From IMG/VR virus record IMGVR_UViG_3300042434_000050, positions 1-23,399 of that record: a stretch of DNA of 23,399 nt. One strand, given 5' to 3'. Position numbers and translations under genes: made by a program. Below are positions 6,687 through 12,259 of this stretch, piece after piece. The notes beneath the pieces were generated by a model that saw only the letters and a program-made list of their open reading frames with translations, ran no database searches and was not told where the DNA came from. The DNA comes from a virus. Positions within the stretch are counted from its first letter, which is position 1; every line of letters begins with the position of its first letter.

Positions 6687-7882
6687 TACATGCCTCCAAG
6701 AAGGAACAGAGTCGGAGTCGGATCAGTAACAATAGGAGCCCACGAGGCAGTCGTGCCATCCGTAGTCAAATACTCGCCAGCATTACCAGCCTGATCCGGA
6801 AGCCCACTGATCGTCACCGACCCACCCAGCGACACAGCAGACCCATTAATCGTGATGCTGCTGTTCGCCAGTTTCGCGTTCGTGACATTCGCGTCAACAA
6901 TCTTCGCCGTCGTCACCGAACCATCAAGAGGCGTCCGCTGATCCGACAACCGCGAATCACTCGTATACACAAGATTCGCCGTGTTACTAATCCCGTGAAC
7001 ACTCGTCGTCGCAGACGTATGATTCGACAAATCAGTCGTAGACGCCTTACCCGACAGATCCGTTGTCAGGTTCGTGACCTGAGACTGCGCGACAGTAATC
7101 GCATCCGACCCCGACACCCCATGACTAGCGGCATGAGCGGTAGGAGTACGCGCATTAGTCAACCGCGCATCATTATCCAAAACCGCTGTACCCGTAACCT
7201 GAGCGGCAGTAATCGTAATCGGATCACCACCAGCAGCCCCATGCGTACTAGCGTGAGCCGTAGGCGTCCGAGCATCAGTCAGACGAGAATCATTCGTATA
7301 CACCAGATTCGCAGTATTGCTAATCCCATGAACCGAAGTCGTCGCCGCCGTATGAGAAGACAACGTAGAGTTAACAGCAGCAGCAGACCCAGCCGGATCG
7401 GCACCAACCTGTGCCGCTGACGGCAACGGATGCACATGGTCAGAGCGAGACGCCTCCGTGTCACTACCGGGAGAAGCCGTACCCAGCGACTGCGGAGTAG
7501 CGGTAGAAAGATTAGCGGCCTCACCGGGAGGACCGATAGGACCCTGAGGACCCGTAGGCCCGATAGGACCCTGAGCGCCCGTAGCACCCGTAGCGCCAGT
7601 AATACCCTGCGGAATAGTGAACTCAAAAATCGCGTTCTGCGCCGTACCACTATTCGTCACCGCAGCCGACGACCCAGCAGCACCAGTCGTCGTAGACCCA
7701 ACCGTTACCGAAGCATTAGCACCAGCAGCACCCGGCGTACCCGGCTCACCCTGCGGACCCTGAGGGCCAGCGGGAATATTATCCACCTCACCCTGAAGCG
7801 TATTAATAGCCTCAATGATCAGGTTAATATCATCGGCAGGAGCACCATCACCCGGTGTCTTATTCGGGGTAGGGAGAGGCAT
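6686..7882 (-). CDS. Collagen-like tail fibre protein
   Basis: 398 aa from ATG at 7882; a GTG three bases upstream is possible but lies only three bases from the ribosome-binding site. The N-terminus (about 1-37) has a helix (DDINLIIEAINTLQGEVDNI) that could trimerise. Two collagen-like Gly-X-Y stretches follow, around residues 39-54 (GPQGPQGEPGTPGAAG) and 93-122 (GATGATGAQGPIGPTGPQ...). Then comes SDHVHPLPSAAQVGA, a motif common in phage fibres, and repeated units containing TTSVHGISNTANLVY and LTDARTPTAHA (residues about 177-312). The C-terminal part has NAGEYLTTDGTTASWAP and ends FLLGGM. Collagen-like triple helices form rigid trimeric fibres in many phages. Placed at the start of the tail genes, it is probably a fibre or neck appendage. 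Confidence 0.8.
   Translation of the reverse strand: MPLPTPNKTPGDGAPADDINLIIEAINTLQGEVDNIPAGPQGPQGEPGTPGAAGANASVTVGSTTTGAAGSSAAVTNSGTAQNAIFEFTIPQGITGATGATGAQGPIGPTGPQGPIGPPGEAANLSTATPQSLGTASPGSDTEASRSDHVHPLPSAAQVGADPAGSAAAVNSTLSSHTAATTSVHGISNTANLVYTNDSRLTDARTPTAHASTHGAAGGDPITITAAQVTGTAVLDNDARLTNARTPTAHAASHGVSGSDAITVAQSQVTNLTTDLSGKASTTDLSNHTSATTSVHGISNTANLVYTSDSRLSDQRTPLDGSVTTAKIVDANVTNAKLANSSITINGSAVSLGGSVTISGLPDQAGNAGEYLTTDGTTASWAPIVTDPTPTLFLLGGM
6947..7354 (-). repeat. Two diverged copies of a 25-residue unit in the collagen-like fibre gene
   Basis: 7280-7354 and 6947-7021 each encode a 25-residue unit running from H-T-x-A-T-T-S-V-H-G to D-S-R-L. The peptides agree at 23 of 25 positions, but 12 of 25 codons differ, 10 of them synonymously. 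A related half-unit (DARLTNARTPTAHAASHG) lies between them. Confidence 0.85.
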
Positions 7883-7888
7883 CACAGG

Positions 7889-7893
7889 CTCCT
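7889..7893 (-). promoter_or_regulatory. Ribosome-binding site deciding the collagen-like gene start
   Basis: AGGAG lies six bases before ATG 7882 and three before GTG 7885. The usual 5-9 base spacing favours the ATG. The site overlaps the TAG stop of the 110-aa gene (7892-7894). Confidence 0.6.
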
Positions 7894-8224
7894 AGTTGTA
7901 CTGCGTGTCATAGTCTTCCGCATACACGTTACCCGTGTAAACGTTCCTCCAAGTGTACCCAGCCGCCGTCAGGGCCGTGTATTCAAACGAACCCACGTCT
8001 GTCCGATAGTCAGTCCCACCCAGAATGAAAGTGTGAACGTCAGGATCAGTAATGTCGTCGTTCTCAAACGTTTCACGCTCAACCACCGACCCATCGTTAT
8101 ACACAATCACACTGTTCTGAGCCGGGGGGCTGAGAAAGAACTGCCACAAAGGTGACACGCCGGGGCCGATAGAGGCACGCGGACCATACGTGCCCCTACC
8201 CAGCAACTGCACCTGAACCGTCAC
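7892..8224 (-). CDS. 110-aa conserved phage structural-region protein
   Basis: 110 aa. The GTG start at 8224 shares four bases (GTGA) with the TGA of the basic 126-aa gene, and GAGG lies five bases upstream. The sequence opens with VQVQLLGRGTYGPRASIGPG, then PLWQFFLSPPAQNSVIVYNDGSVVE, DPDVHTFILGGTDYRTD, and an acidic, tyrosine-rich C-terminus (YAEDYDTQYN). It is mostly beta-type with no membrane segment. I recall similar short proteins at the head/tail gene boundary of other actinobacterial phages, but know no function. Its stop is TAG, in frame with the following fibre gene and three codons before that gene's ATG. It could be a fibre-attachment or tail-tip subunit. Confidence 0.6.
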   Translation of the reverse strand: MTVQVQLLGRGTYGPRASIGPGVSPLWQFFLSPPAQNSVIVYNDGSVVERETFENDDITDPDVHTFILGGTDYRTDVGSFEYTALTAAGYTWRNVYTGNVYAEDYDTQYN

Positions 8225-8601
8225 CGGAACCTCGCCGCCTTCTTCGCAACCTTCTTAGGCTGAGCCACAAACTGCTTACCCTTACGATTCCCCGCTGCCT
8301 TAGCGGCATTCGTAGCCCGCTTCTCAGCCGGGGTCAGAGCCTTCCAAGCCTTGTCAGGCAGATACCGCTTCTTGCCCTCACTCTTAGAACCATCAGACGT
8401 GCGCCACTTCTCACCCGTCCACTTCGACAAAGACTTCTGCGCCTTCGTCTTCCCACCGCTGTACCCGCCGCCAGACTTCTTGTATTCCGCTGCCAGCAGT
8501 TGTGCCTTACGCGCAGACCACTGACCGGGCTTGCCCCCTTTGGAGCCAGCCATGATCCGGTTCTTGATCCGCTCCCGCATACCGGGATTCGTGTAAGTCA
8601 C
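8221..8601 (-). CDS. Basic 126-aa protein, DUF5872-like
   Basis: 126 aa, with GTG at 8601 directly after the upstream TAA. Composition by count: 24 Lys, 10 Arg, 7 acidic residues, so net about +27. Recognisable blocks are NPGMRERIKNRIMAGSKGGK, PGQWSARKAQLLAAEYKKSG, KTKAQKSLSKWTGEKWRTSD and RYLPDKAWKALTPAEKRAT. These match what I remember of the DUF5872 domain, found in phages and in some cellular and giant-virus proteins, function unknown. The tryptophan and aromatic positions suggest a small folded domain and not a disordered tail. It is the last and largest of five basic proteins following the capsid gene, so a DNA-packing or capsid-internal role is a reasonable guess, not shown. Confidence 0.75.
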   Translation of the reverse strand: MTYTNPGMRERIKNRIMAGSKGGKPGQWSARKAQLLAAEYKKSGGGYSGGKTKAQKSLSKWTGEKWRTSDGSKSEGKKRYLPDKAWKALTPAEKRATNAAKAAGNRKGKQFVAQPKKVAKKAARFR

Positions 8602-8730
8602 TTACTTCATTCCACGCTTCATGGGCTTCTTCTTGCTCATCGGCTTAGCCATCTTCTTAGCGGCAGCCTTCTTCGCAGCAGCCATCCCAGCCTTCGTGTA
8701 CGGAAACTTCTTCCCATTTACCATCGGCAT
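8602..8730 (-). CDS. Basic 42-aa lysine/alanine-rich protein
   Basis: 42 aa from ATG 8730, with GGGGAAG just upstream (8734-8742). It begins MPMVNGKKFPYTKAGMAAAK and continues with repeated K-K/A-A/K-K-x-M-x-K units; by count 13 Lys, 1 Arg and no acidic residue, net about +14. Small proteins opening M-P-x-V-x-G-K-K-F-P-Y-T are common in phage structural regions, from memory, with no known function. Longer readings from GTG 8778 (TAGTG with the previous stop) or TTG 8790 exist but lack a comparable ribosome-binding site and add a non-basic leader unlike the family. The short form leaves 47 nt between genes. Confidence 0.7.
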   Translation of the reverse strand: MPMVNGKKFPYTKAGMAAAKKAAAKKMAKPMSKKKPMKRGMK

Positions 8731-8777
8731 TGTCTTCCCCTTCGCATAGGATTTAGTGACAAAACTGTCAAGAGGCA

Positions 8778-9053
8778 CTAGCAGTCCCAAGCCCTCAGTG
8801 ACTTGTTGATACGGCTATTCGGATTATTACGAGTCTTCTCACTCGTCAACTTCTTCTTCATCCCGCTCATGCGGGCACAGAAAGACTTCCTGCGGGCAGC
8901 GGACTTCGGAGACTTCTTAGCCTCAGCCTTCTTCACCGGAGGCTTCAGCCCCGGCTTACCCGGATTCGCACGGTTATAAGACGCACGACCCTTAGCGTTC
9001 AAGCCCCCCTTAGGGTTCTTGCCCGCTTTCCGCTGCCACGCAGGAGTAGCCAT
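8778..9053 (-). CDS. Basic 91-aa protein, DUF6321-like
   Basis: 91 aa, ATG overlapping the upstream TGA (TGATG), TAG stop. It opens TPAWQRKAGKNPKGGLNAKG and closes SFCARMSGMKKKLT ... PNSRINKSLRAWDC. The paired GLNAKGR and F-C-A-R-M-S-G-M blocks match my memory of the DUF6321 family, known from cyanophages and other aquatic phages, function unknown. By count it has 17 Lys, 9 Arg and 3 acidic residues, net about +23. Two cysteines (in FCARM and at the C-terminus) are a family trait. No good ribosome-binding site precedes it, so translation probably depends on coupling to the 71-aa gene. Likely a nucleic-acid-binding virion or packaging-associated protein. Confidence 0.75.
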   Translation of the reverse strand: MATPAWQRKAGKNPKGGLNAKGRASYNRANPGKPGLKPPVKKAEAKKSPKSAARRKSFCARMSGMKKKLTSEKTRNNPNSRINKSLRAWDC

Positions 9054-9268
9054 CAGATCGTCTTACTACCAAACGCAAAGCCCTTGGTCTTCGCGCTGCC
9101 GTGAGTACGAGTAGCCCGCTCAGCCATAACCTTATTCTTAGCCTTCTTCTTCTCCTGCGCACGAGTAGCAGCAGCCTTCTTAGCGCCACCACCTAGCAGA
9201 ACAGGCTTAGAAGTAGTCTTCTTTGAGTAACGCTTACCCGTCACATTCGGCTTAGGAACCATAGGCAT
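9053..9268 (-). CDS. Basic 71-aa lysine-rich protein
   Basis: 71 aa, ATG directly after the TAA of the 43-aa gene. By count 15 Lys, 4 Arg, 2 acidic residues, net about +17. It has a Gly-Ala-Lys centre (GGGAKKAAATRAQEKKKAKN) and a C-terminal SAKTKGFAFGSKTI. I do not recognise a family. The low complexity and charge resemble histone-tail-like or disordered DNA-binding segments. It is co-translated with basic neighbours on both sides, in the block between the capsid and tail genes. Confidence 0.65.
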   Translation of the reverse strand: MPMVPKPNVTGKRYSKKTTSKPVLLGGGAKKAAATRAQEKKKAKNKVMAERATRTHGSAKTKGFAFGSKTI

Positions 9269-9400
9269 TTACTTCTTCTTCCGTCGTTGGGAACTCATAC
9301 CAATAGCAATAGCCTGCTTACGGGAAGTCACCTTCTTGCCACTGCTGGACTTGAGTGTGCCCCGCTTGTACTCACTCATTGTCTTTCGCATACCGGGCAT
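9269..9400 (-). CDS. Basic 43-aa protein, DUF6496-like
   Basis: 43 aa from ATG 9400, with GGAGG five bases upstream (9406-9410). It runs MPGMRKTMSEYKRGTLKSSS, then GKKVTSRKQAIAIGMSSQ, and ends RRKKK. The Y/F-K-x-G-x-L-x-S-x-S-G and S-R-K-Q-A-I-A-I-A blocks match the small DUF6496 family as I remember it (phages and bacteria, function unknown). By count 9 Lys, 5 Arg, 1 acidic residue, net about +13. A longer reading from GTG 9469 would cross the hairpin at 9423-9459 and overlap the capsid stop, and is not supported. First of five basic genes after the capsid gene. Confidence 0.75.
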   Translation of the reverse strand: MPGMRKTMSEYKRGTLKSSSGKKVTSRKQAIAIGMSSQRRKKK

Positions 9401-9405
9401 GACAA

Positions 9406-9410
9406 CCTCC
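9406..9410 (-). promoter_or_regulatory. Ribosome-binding site deciding the 43-aa gene start
   Basis: GGAGG sits five bases before ATG 9400. This is why the short 43-aa form is preferred over the 66-codon open frame that begins at GTG 9469. Confidence 0.65.
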
Positions 9411-9422
9411 AAGATAGGGGGA

Positions 9423-9459
9423 TGCCCCCTCCCCCGGCTCATACCAAGGGGAGGGGGCA
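9423..9459 (-). terminator. 12-bp GC-rich hairpin between capsid and downstream genes
   Basis: In the mRNA, TGCCCCCTCCCC (9459-9448) pairs perfectly with GGGGAGGGGGCA (9434-9423) across a 13-nt loop, seven bases past the capsid stop. There is no U-run after the stem, so it is not a textbook intrinsic terminator. It may be a partial terminator or a 3' stabiliser that raises capsid mRNA relative to downstream genes, as is common after phage capsid genes. Its 3' arm can instead pair in a smaller stem, GGGGG-CAT-CCCCC (9417-9429). Confidence 0.55.
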
Positions 9460-9465
9460 GACAGA

Positions 9466-10509
9466 TCACGGAGCCGTGTACAGGCCAGTGTCCGTCTTAA
9501 TGTGAAGCAGCGCCTCCGCACGGAAGACCGAGTAACCAACAAGGTGGTACCAGCCGACCGAAGCGAAACGACGCAACTTGTCCACAACCGGAGACACAAC
9601 GGTCTTCGGGTTCGGGCCAAAGCCCGGAGCGGTCGAGTACGCCTTAGCGAGCGCCTCAGCGCCCATCAGGTAGCCCTGACCAAGGTTGGTGAGGTGGTTG
9701 TTCACAATGATGCGAACACCCTCGTACTCGCCAATCTCACCCATGAAGATGCTGTTACCAGCGCGACCCTCATTGCGGGCAACCGTGTAGCGCCAACCGG
9801 TGTCCGTGGACTCGCTCTTCAGGTGCTGAGCCTGATACGGCGAGACAACAGCAACGTAAGCGCCACCGCGAACGGGGCGAACGTTAGCGGCCTGAAGGCG
9901 AGCAACACCCTCACGGAGAACCTCACCCGTCAGGTAAGTGCCGCTGCCGCCACCGATGGAACCAACCGTGGCGGTCGTCGCATCATCGTAGGTGACCGTG
10001 GTCGCATCGAGGGCGGTACGGGCCAGCGTGTCAATCGACAGACCAGCGTTGTAGCCGACCCGCTCAGCGATTAGCGGATCCATAGCGATCATGGACGTGC
10101 CACGGATCAGAGCCGTGTTCGTGACAGCCGTGCCGTACTCACGCATCGACACGGTGAGTGCCTTGGACGAGAGGGTCACGGAGTCAACGTCGATGTTCTC
10201 CAGCAGCGGGGTGGTCTGCTGGGCGATGTCGTCCACGAAGGAGAACCGCACAGAACCACCACGGTGCGTGGTGTTCGACGCGCGAACGGTAGCGAACTGG
10301 TCGAAAATCAGTTCGGGACGGAGCGCCGGGTAGACCGCGAGATCGTAAGCCTTGGTAACAAACTGGCTACCGAGGGTGATGTCGACAATCGGGGCCGGTG
10401 CGTTGATGGAAAGCGGACCCGCAGCGGTGACAATCTCACCGGGCGAGTACATGGGGCTAGTCGCGGGGCCGTTCTGATTGGCTCCCGGAGTGCCGGTACC
10501 TGCTGGCAT
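9466..10509 (-). CDS. Major capsid protein, N4-gp56 family-like
   Basis: 347 aa. ATG at 10509 with AAAGGA eight bases upstream; TGA stop. Features that recall the N4-gp56 capsid family: a variable N-terminus (about 1-40); VTKAYDLAVYPALRPELIFD (51-70); AERVGYNAGLSIDTLARTAL (148-167); LREGVARLQAANVRPVRGGA (198-217) followed by YVAVVSPYQAQHL; IFMGEIGEYEGVRIIVNN (254-271); and a C-terminal FASVGWYHLVGYSVF with a closing beta strand. Such proteins have the HK97 fold and build the icosahedral shell. It follows the scaffold gene by 12 nt, the classic order, and is the only good capsid candidate in the window. Family name is from remembered motifs; the capsid role itself is well supported by context. 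Confidence 0.88.
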   Translation of the reverse strand: MPAGTGTPGANQNGPATSPMYSPGEIVTAAGPLSINAPAPIVDITLGSQFVTKAYDLAVYPALRPELIFDQFATVRASNTTHRGGSVRFSFVDDIAQQTTPLLENIDVDSVTLSSKALTVSMREYGTAVTNTALIRGTSMIAMDPLIAERVGYNAGLSIDTLARTALDATTVTYDDATTATVGSIGGGSGTYLTGEVLREGVARLQAANVRPVRGGAYVAVVSPYQAQHLKSESTDTGWRYTVARNEGRAGNSIFMGEIGEYEGVRIIVNNHLTNLGQGYLMGAEALAKAYSTAPGFGPNPKTVVSPVVDKLRRFASVGWYHLVGYSVFRAEALLHIKTDTGLYTAP

Positions 10510-10521
10510 TTTCTTTATCCT

Positions 10522-10992
10522 TTACTGTTCGGATGCGATGGGGATTCCGTACTGGCGAACAACGTCCAGCATTGCGTCAACGCCGCCCTCGTTCATCGCT
10601 GCCTCCATACGGGCCAGAGCCGCTGCCTCAGAAGCATCCTCAGCAATAGCCCCCGCCGATGCGGAGATCACACGATCCTGAGCCTCCAGAGACATCTGCT
10701 GCTGAACCTTCTGTTCAGACGAAACAGCCTGCACCGGAGCAAGAAACCCTGCCTCATTAGCCGCTGCACGAATAGCCTCAACCTCCATATCCCCGTCATA
10801 GCCCTTAACGAAATACTTCATCTTCGGGTCATCGACAGAGATGCCAGCCTTGGCAAACGTGATCTGGCGAACCAGTTCAGCATTCTCAGCCTTCAGACGC
10901 TTAGCGTCAGCAGCAGCCTTACGCAGAGCGCGAAGGTCATTGCTACCGCTATCGTCCGACTCAAGGTCGTCGTTGATGTAGTTGTCAGACAT
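10522..10992 (-). CDS. Capsid scaffolding protein
   Basis: 156 aa, ATG at 10992 after an AGGAAAGGGAAG ribosome-binding stretch. An acidic N-terminus (about 1-19, DDLESDDSGSND) is followed by a charged heptad-like helix (RALRKAAADAKRLKAENAEL, about 21-40), then FAKAGISVDDPKMKYFVKGY and an Ala/Glu-rich, mostly helical C-terminus. Short acidic coiled-coil proteins directly upstream of the capsid gene are typically scaffolds that guide procapsid assembly and leave before or during packaging. The D-D-P-K-M-x-Y-F-x-x-G-Y block is one I recall from scaffolds of actinobacterial phages. It is the first gene after the candidate promoter, so scaffold and capsid may be boosted together. Confidence 0.8.
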   Translation of the reverse strand: MSDNYINDDLESDDSGSNDLRALRKAAADAKRLKAENAELVRQITFAKAGISVDDPKMKYFVKGYDGDMEVEAIRAAANEAGFLAPVQAVSSEQKVQQQMSLEAQDRVISASAGAIAEDASEAAALARMEAAMNEGGVDAMLDVVRQYGIPIASEQ

Positions 10993-11135
10993 TGCTCTTC
11001 CCTTTCCTATAACACGCCTAACCGGGAGTAGTCAGACGGAGGTTTCTGTAAAGCCACGCCACCCCATGACGGAGTACGCGGAATTAAAGGCACATACACG
11101 GAACATGGAGGCCAAACCATGACCGGCAATGAGTC

Positions 11136-11167
11136 GGCCAGCACGCCCCCTTTCGGAGGGCCAGCAC
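11136..11167. repeat. Direct repeat GGCCAGCAC flanking a GC-rich hairpin
   Basis: GGCCAGCAC occurs at 11136-11144 and 11159-11167. Between and partly overlapping them, GCCCCC-TTTCG-GAGGGC (11145-11161) can form a 6-bp stem with one G-T pair and a 5-nt loop. It lies just downstream of the candidate promoter and could be an RNA leader element or a protein-binding pair of sites. No U-run follows it. Confidence 0.45.
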
Positions 11168-11181
11168 TCGGCTCACTTCTA

Positions 11182-11209
11182 ATAATACACACATTTACTC
11201 AGTAAACAA
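11182..11209 (-). promoter_or_regulatory. Candidate sigma70-type promoter for scaffold and capsid genes
   Basis: On the minus strand, TTGTTT (11209-11204) and TATTAT (11187-11182) are spaced by 16 bases. The -10 matches TATAAT at five of six positions; the -35 is weaker. It sits immediately after the 348-aa gene and before the only long leader in the operon, where extra transcription of scaffold and capsid would make sense. Untested. Confidence 0.4.
11194..11206. promoter_or_regulatory. 13-bp palindrome in the candidate promoter spacer (possible operator)
   Basis: TTTACTCAGTAAA has perfect 6-bp arms around one base. It overlaps the last three bases of the candidate -35 and most of the spacer, where a dimeric regulator would block or assist RNA polymerase. 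Confidence 0.4.
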
Positions 11210-11212
11210 CCA

Positions 11213-12259
11213 TCAGCGTGTCGCTGCTGTGCCAAGCCCAGAAACACCGGCTTGCTCAGCCACAAAAGCGCCTCCCTGCTGGAACTGGCCCGCTCGGGAA
11301 GCAGCAATCCGGCGCACCTTTTGAGACGCCTCCTCATTACCAAAAGCCGATCCAAGAATGTCCTCACGCGTAGCCGTCTCGCCACGGCCCTGCATGAAGG
11401 TGGACTCACGAGCCGCTGTCGCAAACCCGACATTTGCCTCATCAATAGACACGCCACGCTGTGCCAGATTCTCAGCCTCAAGAGCGTTAATACCAAACTC
11501 CTGACGGGCAGCCTCCGTGCCAATACGAGCAGCGGTGTACCGCTTCTGAAGCATGGCTTCAGTTGCGTCAGTGTCAAGGTAAAACGACATAAGGTCATTG
11601 CCCGTGATGCCGTAATACTCTTGAAGAACCGCATAGGTTTCAGCCGGGGTGGTAGCGACAGCCGTAGCAGCAGTATTCATGCGGTCTACAATTTCCGCTG
11701 CCGATACGCGAGCGCCCACATAATCAGCAATCTTATCGTTAGTCATAAGAGTCTCATCTACGCCATAACGAGATGCTGCCTCTTTAACAGTATTACGATA
11801 GTTAATATACTGAAGTTCAGGATTCTCCCCCGTAAAAATTCCATCCCGCAGAAACTGATCCATCCGAGGAAACACCTGCAAATACGACTGATAAGCAGTC
11901 CTACCAGCATCAGATGTATCCGTCCCATACCGCAGCGCCTGCACAATCTCCGTCGCGCTAGCCCCACGGTTATACAGATCAGCAGCCCAGTTACCCAGCC
12001 CGCTAATACCTAAAGCGCTACGCAGCAGATTCTCCAGCATCTGTGAAGCAGAAAATGCAGGAGGAGGAGTAACTGTTGTTGGAGCAACTGGGGTTGACTG
12101 GGTTGCAGGTGTTTCAGGAGTTGGCTGCGGAGTAGGAGTCTCAGCAGGAAACGGGAAACTAGGAATAGGGATACCCATTGAATACTGTTGACGAGGCTCA
12201 TCGGGAACATCAACATAAATGGGCAAACCCATCGAATTAGGAACAAGTCGCCTAGCCAT
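11213..12259 (-). CDS. 348-aa virion protein, probably internal/ejection protein
   Basis: 348 aa from ATG 12259, which overlaps the upstream TGA (TGATG). A GTG one codon earlier is open but breaks the overlap pattern. Residues 1-35 are a short Pro-rich head with two related bits (NSMGLPI and YSMGIPI). About 40-67 is a Pro/Thr linker (TPTPQPTPETPATQSTP). The rest is helical: NYRNTVKEAASRYGVDETLM, an EYYGITGNDLMSFYLDTDAT block, EAMLQKRYTAARIGTEAARQ, and GISGLG/GVSGLG bits. The E-x-Y-G-I-x-x-x-D-L-x-x-F-Y-L-D segment recalls proteins of actinobacterial phages encoded near other large virion proteins; function unknown there. Its place at the end of the block below the giant protein suggests packaging inside the head. 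Confidence 0.6.
   Translation of the reverse strand: MARRLVPNSMGLPIYVDVPDEPRQQYSMGIPIPSFPFPAETPTPQPTPETPATQSTPVAPTTVTPPPAFSASQMLENLLRSALGISGLGNWAADLYNRGASATEIVQALRYGTDTSDAGRTAYQSYLQVFPRMDQFLRDGIFTGENPELQYINYRNTVKEAASRYGVDETLMTNDKIADYVGARVSAAEIVDRMNTAATAVATTPAETYAVLQEYYGITGNDLMSFYLDTDATEAMLQKRYTAARIGTEAARQEFGINALEAENLAQRGVSIDEANVGFATAARESTFMQGRGETATREDILGSAFGNEEASQKVRRIAASRAGQFQQGGAFVAEQAGVSGLGTAATR

Larger units (their letters stand above)
10993..11212 (-). other. 220-nt untranslated leader between the virion-protein block and scaffold/capsid genes
   Basis: The longest gap in the window. In the direction of transcription it holds a candidate promoter with a palindrome, then a 9-bp direct repeat flanking a 6-bp hairpin, then about 140 nt with no obvious element, and finally the scaffold ribosome-binding site. 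A 61-codon open frame starting at GTG 11192 is not supported as a gene. Confidence 0.7.

Noticed and set aside
5883-6794. 303-codon plus-strand open frame opposite the 294-aa gene
   Set aside because: Arg/His-rich product with no recognisable domain, fully antisense to a well-supported gene. Its openness follows from the codon bias of the true strand.
679-8780. TAG recoded to an amino acid
   Set aside because: No conserved gene here needs a TAG read as sense. The 91-aa DUF6321-like protein ends at TAG right at its usual C-terminal Cys, and genes after the TAGs have their own ribosome-binding sites. Occasional read-through is kept only as a finding to test.
8602-8790. Longer readings of the 42-aa basic protein from TTG 8790 or GTG 8778
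   Set aside because: The ATG at 8730 has a good ribosome-binding site and the family-like N-terminus; GTG 8778 (TAGTG overlap) remains a weaker alternative.
9269-9469. Longer 66-aa reading of the 43-aa basic protein from GTG 9469
   Set aside because: It would encode the hairpin after the capsid gene; the ATG at 9400 has GGAGG at ideal spacing and gives the family-like N-terminus.
10264-11031. 255-codon plus-strand open frame across capsid, scaffold and leader
   Set aside because: Antisense to capsid and scaffold genes, low-complexity product, no ribosome-binding context or family resemblance.
11007-11192. 61-codon minus-strand open frame in the capsid-gene leader
   Set aside because: GTG start without a ribosome-binding site, unusual composition, contains the hairpin and repeats of the leader, and no family resemblance.
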